64,000 bases of DNA from Batkoa obscura (Eukaryota > Entomophthoromycota > Entomophthoromycetes > Entomophthorales > Batkoaceae), in the NCBI GenBank assembly GCA_030770535.1, contig JASVEC010000045.1:62001-126000 (forward strand), written 5' to 3'. The notes under the pieces were generated by a model, which was not told the DNA's origin, searched no databases, and saw nothing but the letters and a program-made list of their open reading frames with translations. How positions within the stretch are numbered: the first letter of the stretch is position 1; every line of letters starts with the position of its first letter. A program made the position numbers and the translations under genes. This document shows positions 21,874 to 35,113 of this stretch, piece after piece.

Positions 21874-23648
21874 TTAAAAATAAAACAATTCCCAATATTT
21901 TTTATAATGAGTCCTTTGCTTATTACATATTTCAATTTCACTATCTAAATACAATGGAATAAATGGCCATTTTTGAATCTCATCAATACCTTCGCTTAAC
22001 GTAGGTTCTTGATATTTTTTCAATGAAATATCATAAACCATTTTAGGTACTGGAGTTCGAATTTCATCCTATAAGAAAACAAATATTATTATTAAATAAT
22101 AATATTAAATATAATATTAATAAAAACACATTTTAATTACCTTATCTGTTGGATGATAAGCGCGAAATAAATTATTATGATAGCAAATATCAATATTCAT
22201 ATTAAATAATATTACTCTTATTTTAGCTTTATGTTCTTTTGCTTTTGTTATATATAATTCTCGTGATTTAATATCCAAATTAGTATTATCTAAATATATT
22301 AATTATTGTAACTATTCTATAGTTATTAAATATACTTTGTTTTTGATTTTACTTACCAATAACAGCTGATTTCGCATTAGTTAATAATTCTTCTAATTTA
22401 GTTGTACATTTTTTGGAAGTTTTTAAAGTATCCTAAAATAATAATAAATAATATTAATCATGTTGTTTATTATTATTTATTATTATCAGTTTACCATATT
22501 AATCCTCTCATATCCTAAAGGTTTAGTAATATTATGATAAAAATGCGATTTACCACTACCGGGTAAACCAACTAATAATATTACTTCTAATTCATACTTT
22601 TTTTTAAATTCTACTTTTTTTATATGTTCTAAATTAAATTAAATTATTATGAGTATATATATATTAATTAGTTAACATAAAAAAGAATTATAATTACCAA
22701 TATTTTTAATATATTGTTTTGGATTAAAACCAGTTAAATTAAATTCTTCTTTTTGAATATTTAAAAAATATTCTTCAGGTGTAAAAAAATCAAGATTTAA
22801 ATTTAAAGCAAATTTCCTATATTCAAATGTTAATAATTAAAAAAATCAAATAAATTAACTTCTTAATTAAAATAATTAATAACTAATAGATTACCTATCT
22901 GTATCAGCAAAATCTTTTCTATTAGCTAATTTCCCTTGTTTTTTTCTTCCTGCAGCATCACCAATATAACTACTTTGATTTTTATCAGGTTCATAATCTA
23001 AGATCTCACATAATACATTCCACATCCCAATTAAAGGTTTACGATACTGATCTTTTTTTGTAGCTGCTAAAATTATCATTGGTATATTTAACTATTATAT
23101 AATAATAAAAATAAGTTAATACCAAAAAACTTAACTTTCAATAATAACAATATTTATAATAATAATAATTATTATAATAATAATAATTATTATTATAATT
23201 ATTATTATTATTCTAATTATAAATATAATTATAGTTAATTTACCTGAGATGTAAACGCGTTTAATTTGTTTTTAAATTGTATTTTCCTTTTATCATTTTT
23301 CTTCATCTTTTCTGGTTCTAAACCATTTTGATTGGAAAATATTACCATTAATTGATCTTCTTTTAATCTTTCTTTTATCTTTTGTTTAATATCTTTAATT
23401 AAAAATTCCCAATCAAACTCATCTTTAGCATGAACATGATTACCTTTAACTTTGATTAAAGTAGAATCTAAATCAAATGCCAATATACTGTTCGATTTGA
23501 TTTCTTTATTAAATTTATAATACCCAATTAATAAACTTTGTTCGTGTTTTTCTTCCCAAGTCAATAAATTGGAAGTAGTACTAACAGGTTGATTAATCTT
23601 GGTAAAAAAAGGATGAATTATTTTGACTTTTTTAATATCTGGTTTCAT
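21874..23648 (-). CDS. pnk1: Bifunctional polynucleotide phosphatase/kinase (DNA end repair)
   Basis: Seven exons (23244-23648, 22895-23091, 22698-22816, 22495-22628, 22357-22432, 22141-22289, 21874-22068) give 424 residues. The protein removes 3'-phosphates and adds 5'-phosphates at DNA breaks in the nucleus. The N-terminal HAD phosphatase has FDLDST (58-63) and IFSNQNG (103-109), followed by KPLIGMW and the SYIGDAAGRKKQ stretch. The C-terminal kinase has the P-loop LVGLPGSGKSHF and an NTNLD segment. There is no N-terminal FHA domain, as in fission yeast Pnk1 and unlike the animal enzyme. Intron 1 carries an ATT/AAT microsatellite. It lies divergently to the cohesin gene, 350 bases apart. 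Symbol after the S. pombe orthologue. Confidence 0.95.
23155..23225. repeat. ATT/AAT microsatellite in a PNKP intron
   Basis: Alternating AAT and ATT triplet runs, partly self-complementary, within intron 1. Confidence 0.8.
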
Positions 23649-23998
23649 TTATGTGATAATATCGATAATAAAATATGAGTAGTTTAAATTTGATTAGAAA
23701 CAATGCTTTTTTAAAATAGAAATTATTATAATATTAATATTTTAGTTTTAGCCAATTATATTGAATGTTTATTGAAAATTGTTAACTCATTTCAAAAATC
23801 AATCATCAAATTTACTAATACTTTCAATTAGCCAATTAAAGCTCCATTTTACTGATGATTTCTATCCTTGAAATTTCAATACAATTTAATTGATTTTTTT
23901 TAAGGCTTCAATTCTCAATAATAAATATCTTTTTATCTTTTTTATTATCATAATATAAATTTATTTCTATAAAGTAAAAATAAGAAAAAAAATAAAAG

Positions 23999-24137
23999 AT
24001 GACTAAACACGGAGTAAAATCAAAAACCCCAACTAAAAAGGGAATTAAGAAAAGAAAATTAGAAAAAAATCAATCCAAAGAATTTACTCTAAACTTATGT
24101 GTTGAAGATAATAGTTTAAATTTATATGGTATTCTAT

Positions 24138-24169
<32 letters not shown>

Positions 24170-24739
24170 CATTATTTAATTTATAATTAATTTTATTTTT
24201 TATTAGATAATATTTTTAAAACAGATATCGCTGTACAAGAATTAGTTAAAGACTGGATTCAACTTTATACAAGTAAAGAACAAATTGAAGCTATTTATCA
24301 AGTATTGGGTGTTATTGTAAAAGTAAAATACTGACTTAACAATAATAACATTTATAATTTATATTAATTATATATGTATTTTATTATAGTGTGCTGGTAG
24401 TTCAATCGTAGTATCCAAAGAATCAATTCAAGGGGAACTTAAAATTGATACAGTACTAGAAGAGCTACAAGATAAGATTGAGGCGGTAAGTAGCTGTAAT
24501 TGAATTATTCATAAATATAAAATAATAATGACCAATATTAATTTTATTATTTATTTATTTAAATAGGGAGAAGAAGACAATGAATTTCCATATGGTAGTA
24601 AATCAAAAGAAAAAAAACATATAAAGAAAAGATTAATTGAATTTTTTAAACAATTATTTAAACTGGGCTTATATGATGTTATCTCAGATATGTCCTTTTT
24701 ATCTTTATTAATGAATTGGTTAATCGGAATGTCCAGGTA

Positions 24740-24777
<38 letters not shown>

Positions 24778-27700
24778 GCATTAATATTTTATTTTTTATT
24801 TAATTCCCTTTACTTAATAGCTGTAATTACCGTCCTTTTCGTATTACAGCTACTAGTTTGGCATTAAATATTATGAGTTTTCTAAGTGAAGGATGTTCTG
24901 AAATTGAGCATAATAAAAATAATGCTATTAAACAAATGAAAAAGAAAAAATCAAATTTAGGAGAAAAAAAGAAACAAATGGAAAAACAAAGTGAACTAGA
25001 AGAACAATTAAATCAATTTGAAGCTATATTAGAATTATTTTTTGATAAGTAAGATTATTATTATTTAAAATAGAATAATTTAATAGAATAAAATAAATTG
25101 AAATTTCTAATTTTGATTTTATTTATAGAGTATTTGAGCCTCGATATAGAGATATTGATAATAATATAAGGGCTGAGTGTGCTAGTGAATTAGCTTCATT
25201 TACATTAAAATATCCCACTTATTTTTTAAATAATGAACATTTAAAATATTTAGGTTGGTTGTTATCAGATAAAGTAATTTTATTAATAATTATAATTATA
25301 ATTGTAAAATAATATCAAATTCAACATTTAATAAAATTATAGGCATCTAATGTACGTAATGAAGCATTAACAGGAATTAGTATTATCTTAAAAAAAGAAG
25401 GAATTTCCACATTTATTCAACAATTTATTAGTAATTATAAAGAAAGAATATTAGAAATGGGATTAAAAGAAATTGAACTTAATGTAAAATGTTCAGCTAT
25501 TAAATTGATTTATAAATTACATCAAAATGGATTGTTAGATGAAGATGAAAAAAAGAAAATGATTAATGTGTTATTTTCAAAAGAAGAAAAAGTACAAAAA
25601 TCAATTGCTCCTTTTATTAAATATGTTATTATTGAGGAAATGATACCTGAAATAAGTAAAGATGTATTAGAAACTAATAAAGGAAAGTTGAAGGAAAATG
25701 AAATTAATCAGTTAGGAGTTAAATGTTTATTGCAAATCTTATTGGATAGTAAATTAGATTTTTTAAATCATAATGAAAATGGATTATTAGATATTATCGA
25801 TGGTTTTTCATTGGCTTCTAAAGTAACTCAAAACAATATGATTACTACTATTGTTACTGCTCTTTGGGATCAATTAGAATTTATTAAAGTAAGAATAATA
25901 ATAATAAAAAATAATAATGAATAATAATTTTCTATTTTTTTATTAGGACTGGAAAACCTTAATTGAGTTATCTGGACAACAAAATAAACAAAATCGAAAA
26001 AGAGGAATTAAATTAAATGAAAAAGAAGATATTTTATTGTTAAAAATTATGCAAGTAGCATTTAAATTATTATTGGAAGAAAGTAAATTAAATGATATTA
26101 ACCAAGAAAAATTGGAAAAAAAGGTAAACATCTTGTGTTATTATTATTAATTTAAAACAATAGAATAATGCCAATTTAACTAATTTTATTTGTTTTAGTC
26201 AATTGAAATCCATCCTTTTATTAATTTAAAAGATTATTTACTTCAAGAAGCTCGACCATTTGATGCTTTAATTAATAAGTATTTTTCAAATGATGAAGCT
26301 ATTATTTCAGTATTAAAATTAATTGAAATCACATTGAATGGGGAGTTATTTTTAGATGCAGGAAAAATGAAAGTGAGTTTATTTTAGTAATAACGATAGT
26401 TAATATTCACTAATATTAATGTTATTTTATTTATTTATTATAGTCTTATGAACACTTATTATTACAAATTAATAAGTTATTTTTAACTCATAGTGATACT
26501 TTGGTGTTATATCAAATTACATTGAGTTTAAAAAGTTTAGCTACTTTTGATACTATTCCACCACAAGAGTTCCAATCATTTATTGAAAAATTATTTGATG
26601 ATATAGCTGATAAAATAGTATTATATAAAGTAAGTTTGAATATATGAATATATTAATGAGAAGAGTATATGATGTAATATGATTTGATATTAATAATTCT
26701 TTATTTTTTATTTGTTTAGAATGATGCAGAAAATATATTACCTGAATTACAACGATTAAGAGTATTATTCATATTGAATGATTGGGGAATTAATTTAATT
26801 TATTATAAAAAAACGGAAATATTAGAAATATTTATACAATTAATTGAATTAGGAGATCAAAATCAAATTGATATTAATTTAAAAGTAAGCTATACTTATT
26901 ATTGTATAATAATAACAATAATTAATTAAATTTAGAATTCAATTGCTTGTTTAGATATTAAATATCGAATTTATTTATGGTTATGTAAATCAACCATTGA
27001 CAATCAATTAACTGAAACTGGTTCAGACAAAGAATTAAATAATCTGAGAAGAGAATTATTAGGCCATTTATTAGATATTTTACAATTTGATGAACAATTT
27101 AAACAAGAAAATCGAAATTATTTCCATGTTAAAAGATTTGTAAGTTTTATTTTATTTTATTTTTGAAAAAAGAAACAAAAGTTAATCTATTTTTTAATAG
27201 AGTTTTGTCATGATTTGTGACATTGCTTGGCTAGATACTCAAACTCCAATATTTCAACAGAGTATTTCTTTATTACCTTCCAGTTTAACATTACAGGAAA
27301 ATTGTAAGTTATTTACTAGTAATATAACGAAAGAATGGGATGAAGCTTTGTTAAAACAATATGAGGAAGGATTAGCAGAGAATGAACATCCATGTAAGAT
27401 TATAATTAATTAACTACATAAATATCAATAACTTTATTCTTTATTTATTTTAAATGATAGTTATATTAAAACAAACTTCATTAAGAGAAAGTTATGTACA
27501 AATTATAATATCAATGTTACGTACAGCATTATTAAATGTTTATCCAATTGAACTAATGATTAATATAATTCAAAATTTTGGTTTAATGGATCCCATTATT
27601 GACGAAAGTGTTAAATTAATATTTTATCAAAATCTAAAGGAAAAAATCAAACGTACAAAAGAAATTAAGGTATTTGAATCAACATTAAAATTTATGGAAG

Positions 27701-28435
27701 ATGTAGTTTATGAGGTAAATTTATTTTATATAATTAATAATATTTTATTTTTTGTTTTCAGTCCTATAAAAAGTCAATGGTTGATGAAGATAAATTTCAT
27801 GGAACTTTAAGTTTAACAAAATTAATAGCAACTACTTTAAGAAACATTGGTAAACATACTACATTAACATCAAAAAATGTAGCCAAAACACATCAAGTTT
27901 TTATAAGAGAAGTTATCAAAGTTATGAAAGGTGAAAATAAGGACAAAGAAGGGGAAGTAGAAGGAGTAGAGGGGGAAAATAAAACAAAAGAGGATTTGGA
28001 AAAATCAAAATTAAAAGTATTAAAAACATATCGATTACTTTCCTTAGTAGTTAAAAGTATTTTAGTACCATTACATGCTAGAGAATTGTAAGTTTATTAT
28101 TTTATTAACTTTAAACTTTTAATTTAAAATTAAAATAAATAATCTGTTTTTATTAATTTTCTTAATTATTTAGAATGAAACAAACCAAAACTTCAATGGA
28201 AATTTATAATCCAAAAGAATCCATACCCGATTGGCTCCCTTATTTCAATTATATTAAAGTATTAGATGAAGCTGCTGGGCCTATTAGAGAAAAAGAACAA
28301 GTTGATGAAGGAGAACAGAGTAAATTGAGTGCCGTAGAAGGTCCAACTACTAGAGTACTTGAACAAACACCTGGAAATACAACTCAGCTATTGGATACTA
28401 TATTTGAAAGCGAAGAAGTTGGAGATGTGGAGTAA
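23999..28435 (+). CDS. Cohesin subunit SA/STAG (Psc3/Irr1-type)
   Basis: Sixteen exons give 1123 residues: 23999-24128, 24207-24322, 24390-24485, 24567-24736, 24821-25048, 25129-25273, 25343-25888, 25947-26123, 26199-26372, 26444-26629, 26720-26884, 26936-27139, 27201-27393, 27461-27714, 27762-28087, 28174-28435. Recognition rests on the STAG domain: the Q-E-L-V-K-D-W-I-Q-L-Y start, the CAGSS segment, and the conserved FRITATSLALNIMSFL. HEAT-like helices follow, with VFEPRYRDIDNNIRAEC and YPTYFLNNEHLKYLGWLLSD. The subunit binds the kleisin and DNA and is needed for sister-chromatid cohesion in the nucleus. The N-terminus is short and basic (KSKTPTKKGIKKRKLEK); the C-terminus is acidic and poorly conserved. 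Introns 1 and 4 contain AAT repeats. The exact ends of the 5' and 3' exons are the least certain part. Confidence 0.93.
24140..24171. repeat. AAT microsatellite in a cohesin intron
   Basis: About ten AAT triplets within intron 1. If read through, they would encode a poly-Asn run, which the splice model removes. Confidence 0.9.
24741..24775. repeat. AAT microsatellite in a cohesin intron
   Basis: About eleven AAT triplets directly after the intron 4 donor. Confidence 0.9.
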
Positions 28436-28710
28436 ACAAGAGGAAAGAAGGGAAAGTTGTTTTTTTTATTAAAACTAAGCTTATTACGCTAATTAAAATG
28501 GATAATTGATATTTAAGATTTAATTTTCTTTTAAATTTTCTTTAATTGATAGATCTAATTTTAATAAAAAAAGAATTGAGTTGATACTATTTTATTTAAA
28601 TAATATAATAAAGTAATGTTTTTGTAGATTGTGTGATTAGTTATAACCGATTTCCATAGAATGTAGACGTTATTTATTAATTTGAGACATTTTTTAAAAC
28701 AAACTTTAAT

Positions 28711-28816
28711 ATATGGGAGTGTTTTTTTTGACTTCATTATTTTTTCCATTTTTAAGCGCTATTTAAGCGGAAAAATTGTTAGTAAAATTCTCAAACACAA
28801 CAATACATCCCTATAT
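28711..28816 (+). repeat. MITE-A copy 13
   Basis: It starts ATATGGGAGTG plus a T-run and ends ATACATCCCTATAT. Confidence 0.95.
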
Positions 28817-29412
28817 ACTTATTTGCATATTATAACTCTAATTAATGTTAATACATAAGTTATGTTAGTAAATTCCTTGCCAATATAATAATTTTTATTG
28901 AAATTAATAGAAATTCTACTAACTTATAACGTATATTATAATAAATAATTTAAAACTGTTAAGTAATTTGCCTTTTAATAAAAAAATTATTTTTATAAAA
29001 CTTTAAGCAAAATTCTTAATATAAAATATTTGAAAAATAAAACAAAAAAATAAAATCAATTCAAACATTTATATATTGATTTTAACGTAAAATAAGAATA
29101 TTTATTTTTTACTAATACTATACTGTATATTCTGGAATTATTACAAGTGTAATAAAATGGCATAAACATAATATAAATTTTACATTTTTTCTATGAAGGC
29201 TAATTTTGATGAAGATTTTTTACTAATATTATTTTTATATTAATATAATACGAACGATCATGCTTAATTGATTTTATCATGACTTGTTATAATAATATTA
29301 GATATTTATAAGAAGTTTGATTAAAATCTTAAATTTTGCTATAATTCTTTTGTGTAAGCTTTAAAATATTTTATTAATTATAGTAGAACTTAAAAAACTT
29401 ATAATTAACATT

Positions 29413-29518
29413 ATATGAGGATGTTTTTTTTGACTTCATCACTTTTTACATCTTTTAAGCGTTATTTGAATCGAAAAATTGATGGTAAAGTACTTAAATA
29501 TAAAAATATATTCCCATA
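29413..29518 (+). repeat. MITE-A copy 14
   Basis: It starts ATATGAGGATG plus a T-run and ends TATATTCCCATA. Confidence 0.9.
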
Positions 29519-29719
29519 CTAACCTTTTCAAAAATGTAAAAAGTCATGTCTAATTGCTTAATATTTGTCAAATAGCCAAAGCATTTTGAAAAATTCTGAG
29601 GTTGTTTAAACTTTAGAAAATTACAACTCCACCAGTATTGATACTAGAAATTCCATACTAGCATTGTTGGATAATCCTCAACGTAAGCAATTTTTTTAAA
29701 AAGAAGTATATATTTTACT

Positions 29720-29826
29720 ATATGGGGATGTTTTTTTTGGCTTCATTATTTTTTCCATTTTTTAAGCACTATTTGACTGGAAAATTTGTTAGTAAAATTT
29801 TTAAATACAAAAATACATCCCCATAT
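29720..29826 (+). repeat. MITE-A copy 15, near-consensus
   Basis: Perfect 12-base termini ATATGGGGATGT and ACATCCCCATAT flank the standard body. It is a good reference copy. Confidence 0.95.
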
Positions 29827-30163
29827 TTTAATAAAACCAAAGGGTCTTCTCAAACCGGGCCCTCTTTCCCAGACAGAGGTAGTAAATTTATTTATGAGAC
29901 ATTAATTTTTGATCTTATAACTTAGTGCTACCATATTTTGTTTATAATATAGAAGACTAGAGTCTAAATCTTGGAATTGGTACTTTAGCTATGTACTTGA
30001 TACGATAGTCATAAATATAGCGAATTTTTTTAGAATAAGTATTCATAATATAAAAATTTCACTCTCTATACATTTATTTTATTAAAAAGATCAATTTTCA
30101 ATATAAAAATCTTATAGCTTTTAAGGAATTGAAAAAGGTTAGGTTATATACCAAGTTTGATAA

Positions 30164-31170
30164 TGAATAGATATAACTTGAGTTTACTTATACTCAAGAT
30201 TAAATCCATTTTCGAGTTACTTCTTATAAAAACTGATAACCAAAGCCGAATATTATGAAAACGGGGCTTTTTTTGCTTAGTTTAAAACTAATCAACTAAA
30301 ATTGAATAATCATAATTATGCCTTTAAACTCACACGTCAAATACTGGACAAAAGATGTTGTATTAGATTGATATAAATTGATCAAACGACTCAACATAAA
30401 ACAGAAAATAGTTTTCAGCCAAATGTTGATTAACCCTTTCACTATTATTGATTCAAAGTGAGTGATTGAACTGCAGTACAAATCAGTGACAATGTTCAAT
30501 TACCTGATGTTAGAAATGATCCTAACTTGGTCCATTTTTATTAAGGGTTTAAAATTCATTAATATTACCTATATATAAGGAAGTTCAATTGATCAATGTA
30601 GCTTCACTATATCTAATCTAAAATTTGGTACTCTACATGAAGCAAAAAAAAAATCCGAATTTTCTGGGACCACTTATTATAATAGTCTTATTTTAGAAAG
30701 CTGGAATTGTGTTCATTGTAAAAAAGCAGGTGATGGTATTCAAGTTCAATACATGCTTGATGAACCTATTTTAGGAGGTAGAGAATTTTTGGCTTTAGAC
30801 GATGCCACAAAATAAATCATTATATCTTTTAGAGGTAATTATAATTTACGGAATCGAATTGCTGATTTTCAAATTTTGCTAACACCATACTCAGTTGAAA
30901 ATAGCGATAATAACATTTATATCCAATCTGAATTAGATTATCGAATGAAATTATTTTTACACAGGTTTAAAAACGAGTTTGCTGCTTCATTAAAACAATG
31001 TGATGATTATAGAATTATTATTACAGATCGTACTTTAGGTGACGGAGTTTCTATAAGTTCTATTGGACTTAAAATTATTGAATTTAAATTGAGATCAAAT
31101 GGAGTTGCTCCCTTATAGTGAACCAAGGATTGGAAATGACGCTTTTGCTAAATGGTTTAATTTATAAATA
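30164..31170 (+). pseudogene. Class 3 (Lipase_3) secreted lipase, decayed copy A
   Basis: Its upstream 250 bases and coding remnant match the minus-strand copy at 13960-15062. Recognisable pieces are SWNCVHCKK (about 30700-30726), IIISFRG (near 30815-30835, as in the intact lipase at 59934-60971) and YRIIITDRTLGDGVS (about 31008-31052), where an active enzyme has GHSLGG. The nucleophile Ser is Thr and the flanking glycines are Asp. Stops interrupt the frame before and after these pieces (for example before IIISFRG). A short intron-like stretch may remain in the 5' half. It lacks the MITE-A insertion found in copy B, so bases 30746-30767 show the unoccupied target. Confidence 0.75.
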
Positions 31171-32479
31171 TTAAAGGCATCCATGATTGTTAACAGTAGA
31201 GATATCAAGATACGAATACCTTCCTAAATCCTTAGAAATTCCCACAACCATAATGAATTGCTTTTAGAACATGATAGAACTACTCTATGTAAAACTAGCA
31301 ATTTAGAATATGGGGATGTATTTTTGTATTTGAGAATTTTACTAACAATTTTTCTACCCAAATAGCGCTTAAGATGGAAAAAATAATGAAGCCAAAAAAA
31401 AACATCCACATATCCTGATTGCGTTTTATCTAAATGTCTTTTTTAAGTGTTAATAATTGCTTGTTTTATTATGATAGTTATAGGTTTACTTCAATTCAAA
31501 TGTGTATAAGTTAGCATTATATAAATATCTGTTAAAATTAAAGTATAAAGATATACATGGTTTTTTTGTAATATTTTATAAGCTATTTGAAATCAATTCA
31601 GATTTAAAATCATAAAATTCCTTCTCCAGTTGCTCTTATATCCAGAAAGCCTGGTTAACAATCTCTTTTGTTGTAAGTAATAATATTGAAGGTGATAATA
31701 TCACGTGAGGCAGCAATTTATTATTTATTTCAAATCTGTTTTTTTCTTGCTCCAATTCCAATTTGCCATTTCTTGCAATATCCATAATACGGGCTATCCA
31801 TATATACTATTGTAAAATGGTACTTGGAAATAAATGTGGTCTAGTTCTTATTTCTTCATTTAGTTCAGAGTGGAAGCACTTTCTAACTAATGAGTCATTC
31901 CTAGTCGCTTTTAAATTAGAGAATTAGAGAATACTTTCGATCCTTAAAAATACACTATAACTCTGTTTCTCTTAAAATATCTCTTTTACTATAAATAAAT
32001 ACTGTCATAGCCACGTATTTCTAAAAAGAAACTATAAAGTTGATGTATTAATTGTTTTTTATTGCTGATTTGGCCATTCTTATATGGTATAAAACCTAAA
32101 AATTCTTTTTATTAAAAAACTAAATTTCCTAAATAGCAATATCATCACATAATATTTTGTTAGTAAAATAGTTTTGACAAGCTTTCGAATAACCACTGAT
32201 TATTATATAATATAGTATAAAATTATCTCATATCAGTTTTAAAATAGCAACTTCTGTAATAATTCTATTTCTACTAACAACTTTAACGAGTCAATGATAA
32301 ATGTAGCGAATAAACAAAAAACAAGAGATGATAATTCCAAAGATAATATCATTTATTTTTCTACTCGTTTATTAACTTCTATAAAGTTACAACATTCAAC
32401 CGAGCCCCATAAACCTCCGGACTCTATGTTTCTAAACATTTAGTAAATAAGATTAAAATGTGTAAATGCGTTCAAGTAG
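31171..32479. other. Stretch with one MITE-A copy and an unidentified gene relic
   Basis: Besides the MITE-A copy at 31308, the minus strand from about 31830 to 31620 reads as a nearly open coding stretch with one stop. It resembles part of a decayed regulatory protein, but I cannot name the family. The remainder shows nothing. Confidence 0.35.
31308..31413 (-). repeat. MITE-A copy 16
   Basis: It starts ATATGGGGATGTATTTTTGT and ends AACATCCACATAT. Confidence 0.95.
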
Positions 32480-33999
32480 CTAGGCAGAATTTAATCTGGC
32501 TTTAGCATTCCCAATTAGCTGATTCCAATCCGACTTCGACATCAAATAGGTGAGTGAGACTCCAGTACATGTAAGGGCTGTAGCAAGTCCACCCCATACT
32601 CCTTGAACTCCAAAGTGTAGCCCAAAGCCAAGGAGGGAACTAATTGGTATAGCAATAATATACCAACTGACTAAATTAACTACTGCACCAATCTTTTGTC
32701 TACCTTGTCCTCTTAGAATACCGTTGCTGATGCAAGTGATACTATCAAATACCTTTAAAAAGTTAGTCATAGTTATGATTAAAAACGAAAATATTTTACA
32801 TGATAATAGCAAAGGAAGGGGACTAAAGTAAGGATGATCTTTTGTAAATTGGCATCATGAGTAAAGATAGAAGCAAATTGATTTTTAAATAAAACGAGAA
32901 TACAAGCATTCATCATAGAAATCCCCAATCCCAATCCAACCAAACACAAAGTGGCCAACTTTGCTCGATTGATATGCTCTGAACCCAACAAGTTCCCGAT
33001 TCTGTTACTGGCTACGATTGATAGGCTTATAGCAAATGAGTAGAATATGATATCAATATTGACAGTAATAGCATGTGCTGCCAATGCTTCTCTGCCTAAA
33101 TAACTGACACTGAATGACATAATATTAACTGCCCACCGCTCAGAACATACCATTAAGATTCCAGAGAGCCCTAGTTTAATATAGACTCCCCAGTTTTTAA
33201 GACTTTGCTCTTTCCATCCTCCCCAGCATTCTTTACCTTCAATAAAGTTGATATACAATACCATAAATATAAATAAAGTCCAGTTAGAACCAAGGAGAGT
33301 ATAAGGAGCGCCTAAAAATCCAATAGAGGTTTTTGGATTCCACATAAGCATATAGTTCAAAAAGAAAGTAACTGGTAATGAAGCCAACAGAACCCAGGTT
33401 TGAGCACGCATAATTTTTTGAGCTTGTAAATACTTCTTCAGTAATTCAAATGCAATGTATGGTGGAGTAGCTAAAATCATGACTCTTAAGTATTGACCAC
33501 AGAGAAAAGCCATCTCAGCGTCTTGCTTTAAGAGAAGTAATATAGACTCAGAATACCACCATATAATATAAATTGGTACTAACATTAATTGCTGAATAAT
33601 CATTCCTTTTTGTAAATGTAAACCAACTTGATGTTTGTCACTTGAACCTGTGAAAGACTGGGAACATAATGTATCTAATGCAGTTGCCATACCTAGTGTT
33701 AATGAGTTAGCGGTGGCATTATAAAATAAGTTCGAAAGCGCAGCAGAACTAACCTCTAAAGCAGAAAACTGACCCATGGAATATAAATTAAGTGTAGGAG
33801 TAGCAAATTGGGTAAAAGTAGATAGAATGATTGGAACTGCACATGATATTATGTAAAATATTTCATTAATAATCGCCTGAGTTTTAAACGGATAAGATAT
33901 ATCTTGTTCTTTATCGTCAATTGGTTTGAAAAGTAAAGGGCTAGTTTCAGTTGATGGTGAGCTACTACTTAATTCTTCATTGTTCTTTTTGTTATCCAT
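32480..33999 (-). CDS. MATE-family efflux transporter, tandem copy 1
   Basis: Two exons (32800-33999 and 32480-32752) give 490 residues. Signatures are as in other eukaryotic MATE antiporters: TALDTLCSQSFTGS, KKYLQAQKIMRAQTWVL, MLMWNPKTSIGFLGAP and SNRIGNLLGSEHINRAKLA; twelve hydrophobic helices can be traced. The single intron lies after CYYHV, at the same place as the second intron of the MATE gene at 5148-6730. It lies in direct tandem with the copy at 35114-36633, exactly 2634 bases away. Most of the coding sequence is nearly identical between the two, but the first 25 and last 20 residues differ strongly. Substrate unknown. Confidence 0.93.
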
Positions 34000-34241
34000 T
34001 TTTTCATGAGAATTTGAATTTTTTAATGATTCATATCTCTACTTTTATATTTTTTAAAAAATACTCATAGCACTTGATTTCGGGTTTTTATAAAATTTAA
34101 TTCTTTAAAGTATGATGACAGACTTATCCTCAGTCTTTCAAAGCTGAATTTCCGACTTTTTGTTCCTTTTAACGAGCCAACTGTACTTTGAGAATCACAA
34201 TCACTCTTCCTTAACATTTTTGATTATTAATCTATATCAAT

Positions 34242-34346
34242 ATATGGGGATGTATTTTTGTATTTAAGAGTTTTGCTAACAATTTTTCACTCAAATAGCG
34301 CTTAAAAGATGGAAAAAGTAATGAAGCCAAAAAAACATTACTAAAT
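34242..34346 (-). repeat. MITE-A copy 17
   Basis: It starts ATATGGGGATGTATTTTTGT. The right end has changed to AACATTACTAAAT. Confidence 0.9.
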
Positions 34347-34627
34347 CTTCCAACAACCTAAATTTTGTACACTTTTTAAATTGAAATTTTAAAATATTAT
34401 TCAAACTCAAATTAATTAATATAATTGTATTCTTTTATATAAGAATTTGCTACATTGAGTATTGAACCTATTATAGTGCTATAAAAATTTAGTTTTCCAT
34501 AACATACATTTAGTAATAATAGTAATAACAATAGAACGTTTTCAAGCTTTAAGTTTTAAGTAAAAATAGTTTTTTAAACAAGTTTAAGCCTATAGATGAA
34601 TTAAAATTTATATAACTTGATTGTACA

Positions 34628-34733
34628 ATATGGGGGGTGTTTTTTTTGGCTTCATTACTTTTCCCATTTTTAAGCACTATTTGAGTGGAAAAATTGTTAG
34701 TAAATTCTTAAACATAAAAATACATCCCCATAT
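34628..34733 (+). repeat. MITE-A copy 18
   Basis: It starts ATATGGGGGGTG plus a T-run and ends ATACATCCCCATAT. Confidence 0.95.
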
Positions 34734-35113
34734 GGTAAATCAACCAAAATATATATGCTTATAATATTTATTATGTTAATTTTGATTTTTATATTTTATA
34801 AGAATTTTTTTTGATGTTTAAAATATTAGGTTTTTTACTATACAAATAAAGCGTTTTTTTAAGAGCTATACTATCTATAAAAATAAGGGTTTATTAGAAA
34901 ATTTTTTTTTTTGTAATATTAGTATTATACATTTTTGTTTATCCTTTATGAATTTTCGAAAAAAAACCTTGGAGAAAATCATTAAATTTTAATATAAAAA
35001 ACTTTTACACAATCTGATATTTAACTGTTAAATTGTATTATAAATTGTAAGTCATCGATTCGGTACATCTCAAACTGAATAATTTGTGAACCGATTATTC
35101 ATAAATAGTATGT

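Larger units (their letters stand above)
28436..30163. other. Gene-poor stretch with three MITE-A copies
   Basis: MITE-A copies lie at 28711, 29413 and 29720, all in plus orientation. The rest is AT-rich without coding signal. Confidence 0.6.
34000..35113. other. Spacer between tandem MATE genes with two MITE-A copies
   Basis: The spacer holds MITE-A copies at 34242 and 34628. I see no further gene. It does not resemble the sequence upstream of the second copy. Confidence 0.6.

Noticed and set aside
23999-24190. ORF ending in a poly-asparagine run
   Set aside because: The Asn run is an AAT microsatellite inside intron 1 of the cohesin gene; a donor at 24129 and an acceptor at 24206 remove it.
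29722-29925. Repeated small ORFs beginning near MGMFFLASLFFPFFK, also at 51689, 53821, 39933 and 15754
   Set aside because: They are the same translated stretch of MITE-A copies. Frames differ and end in flanking sequence, so they are shadows of the repeat and not a protein family.
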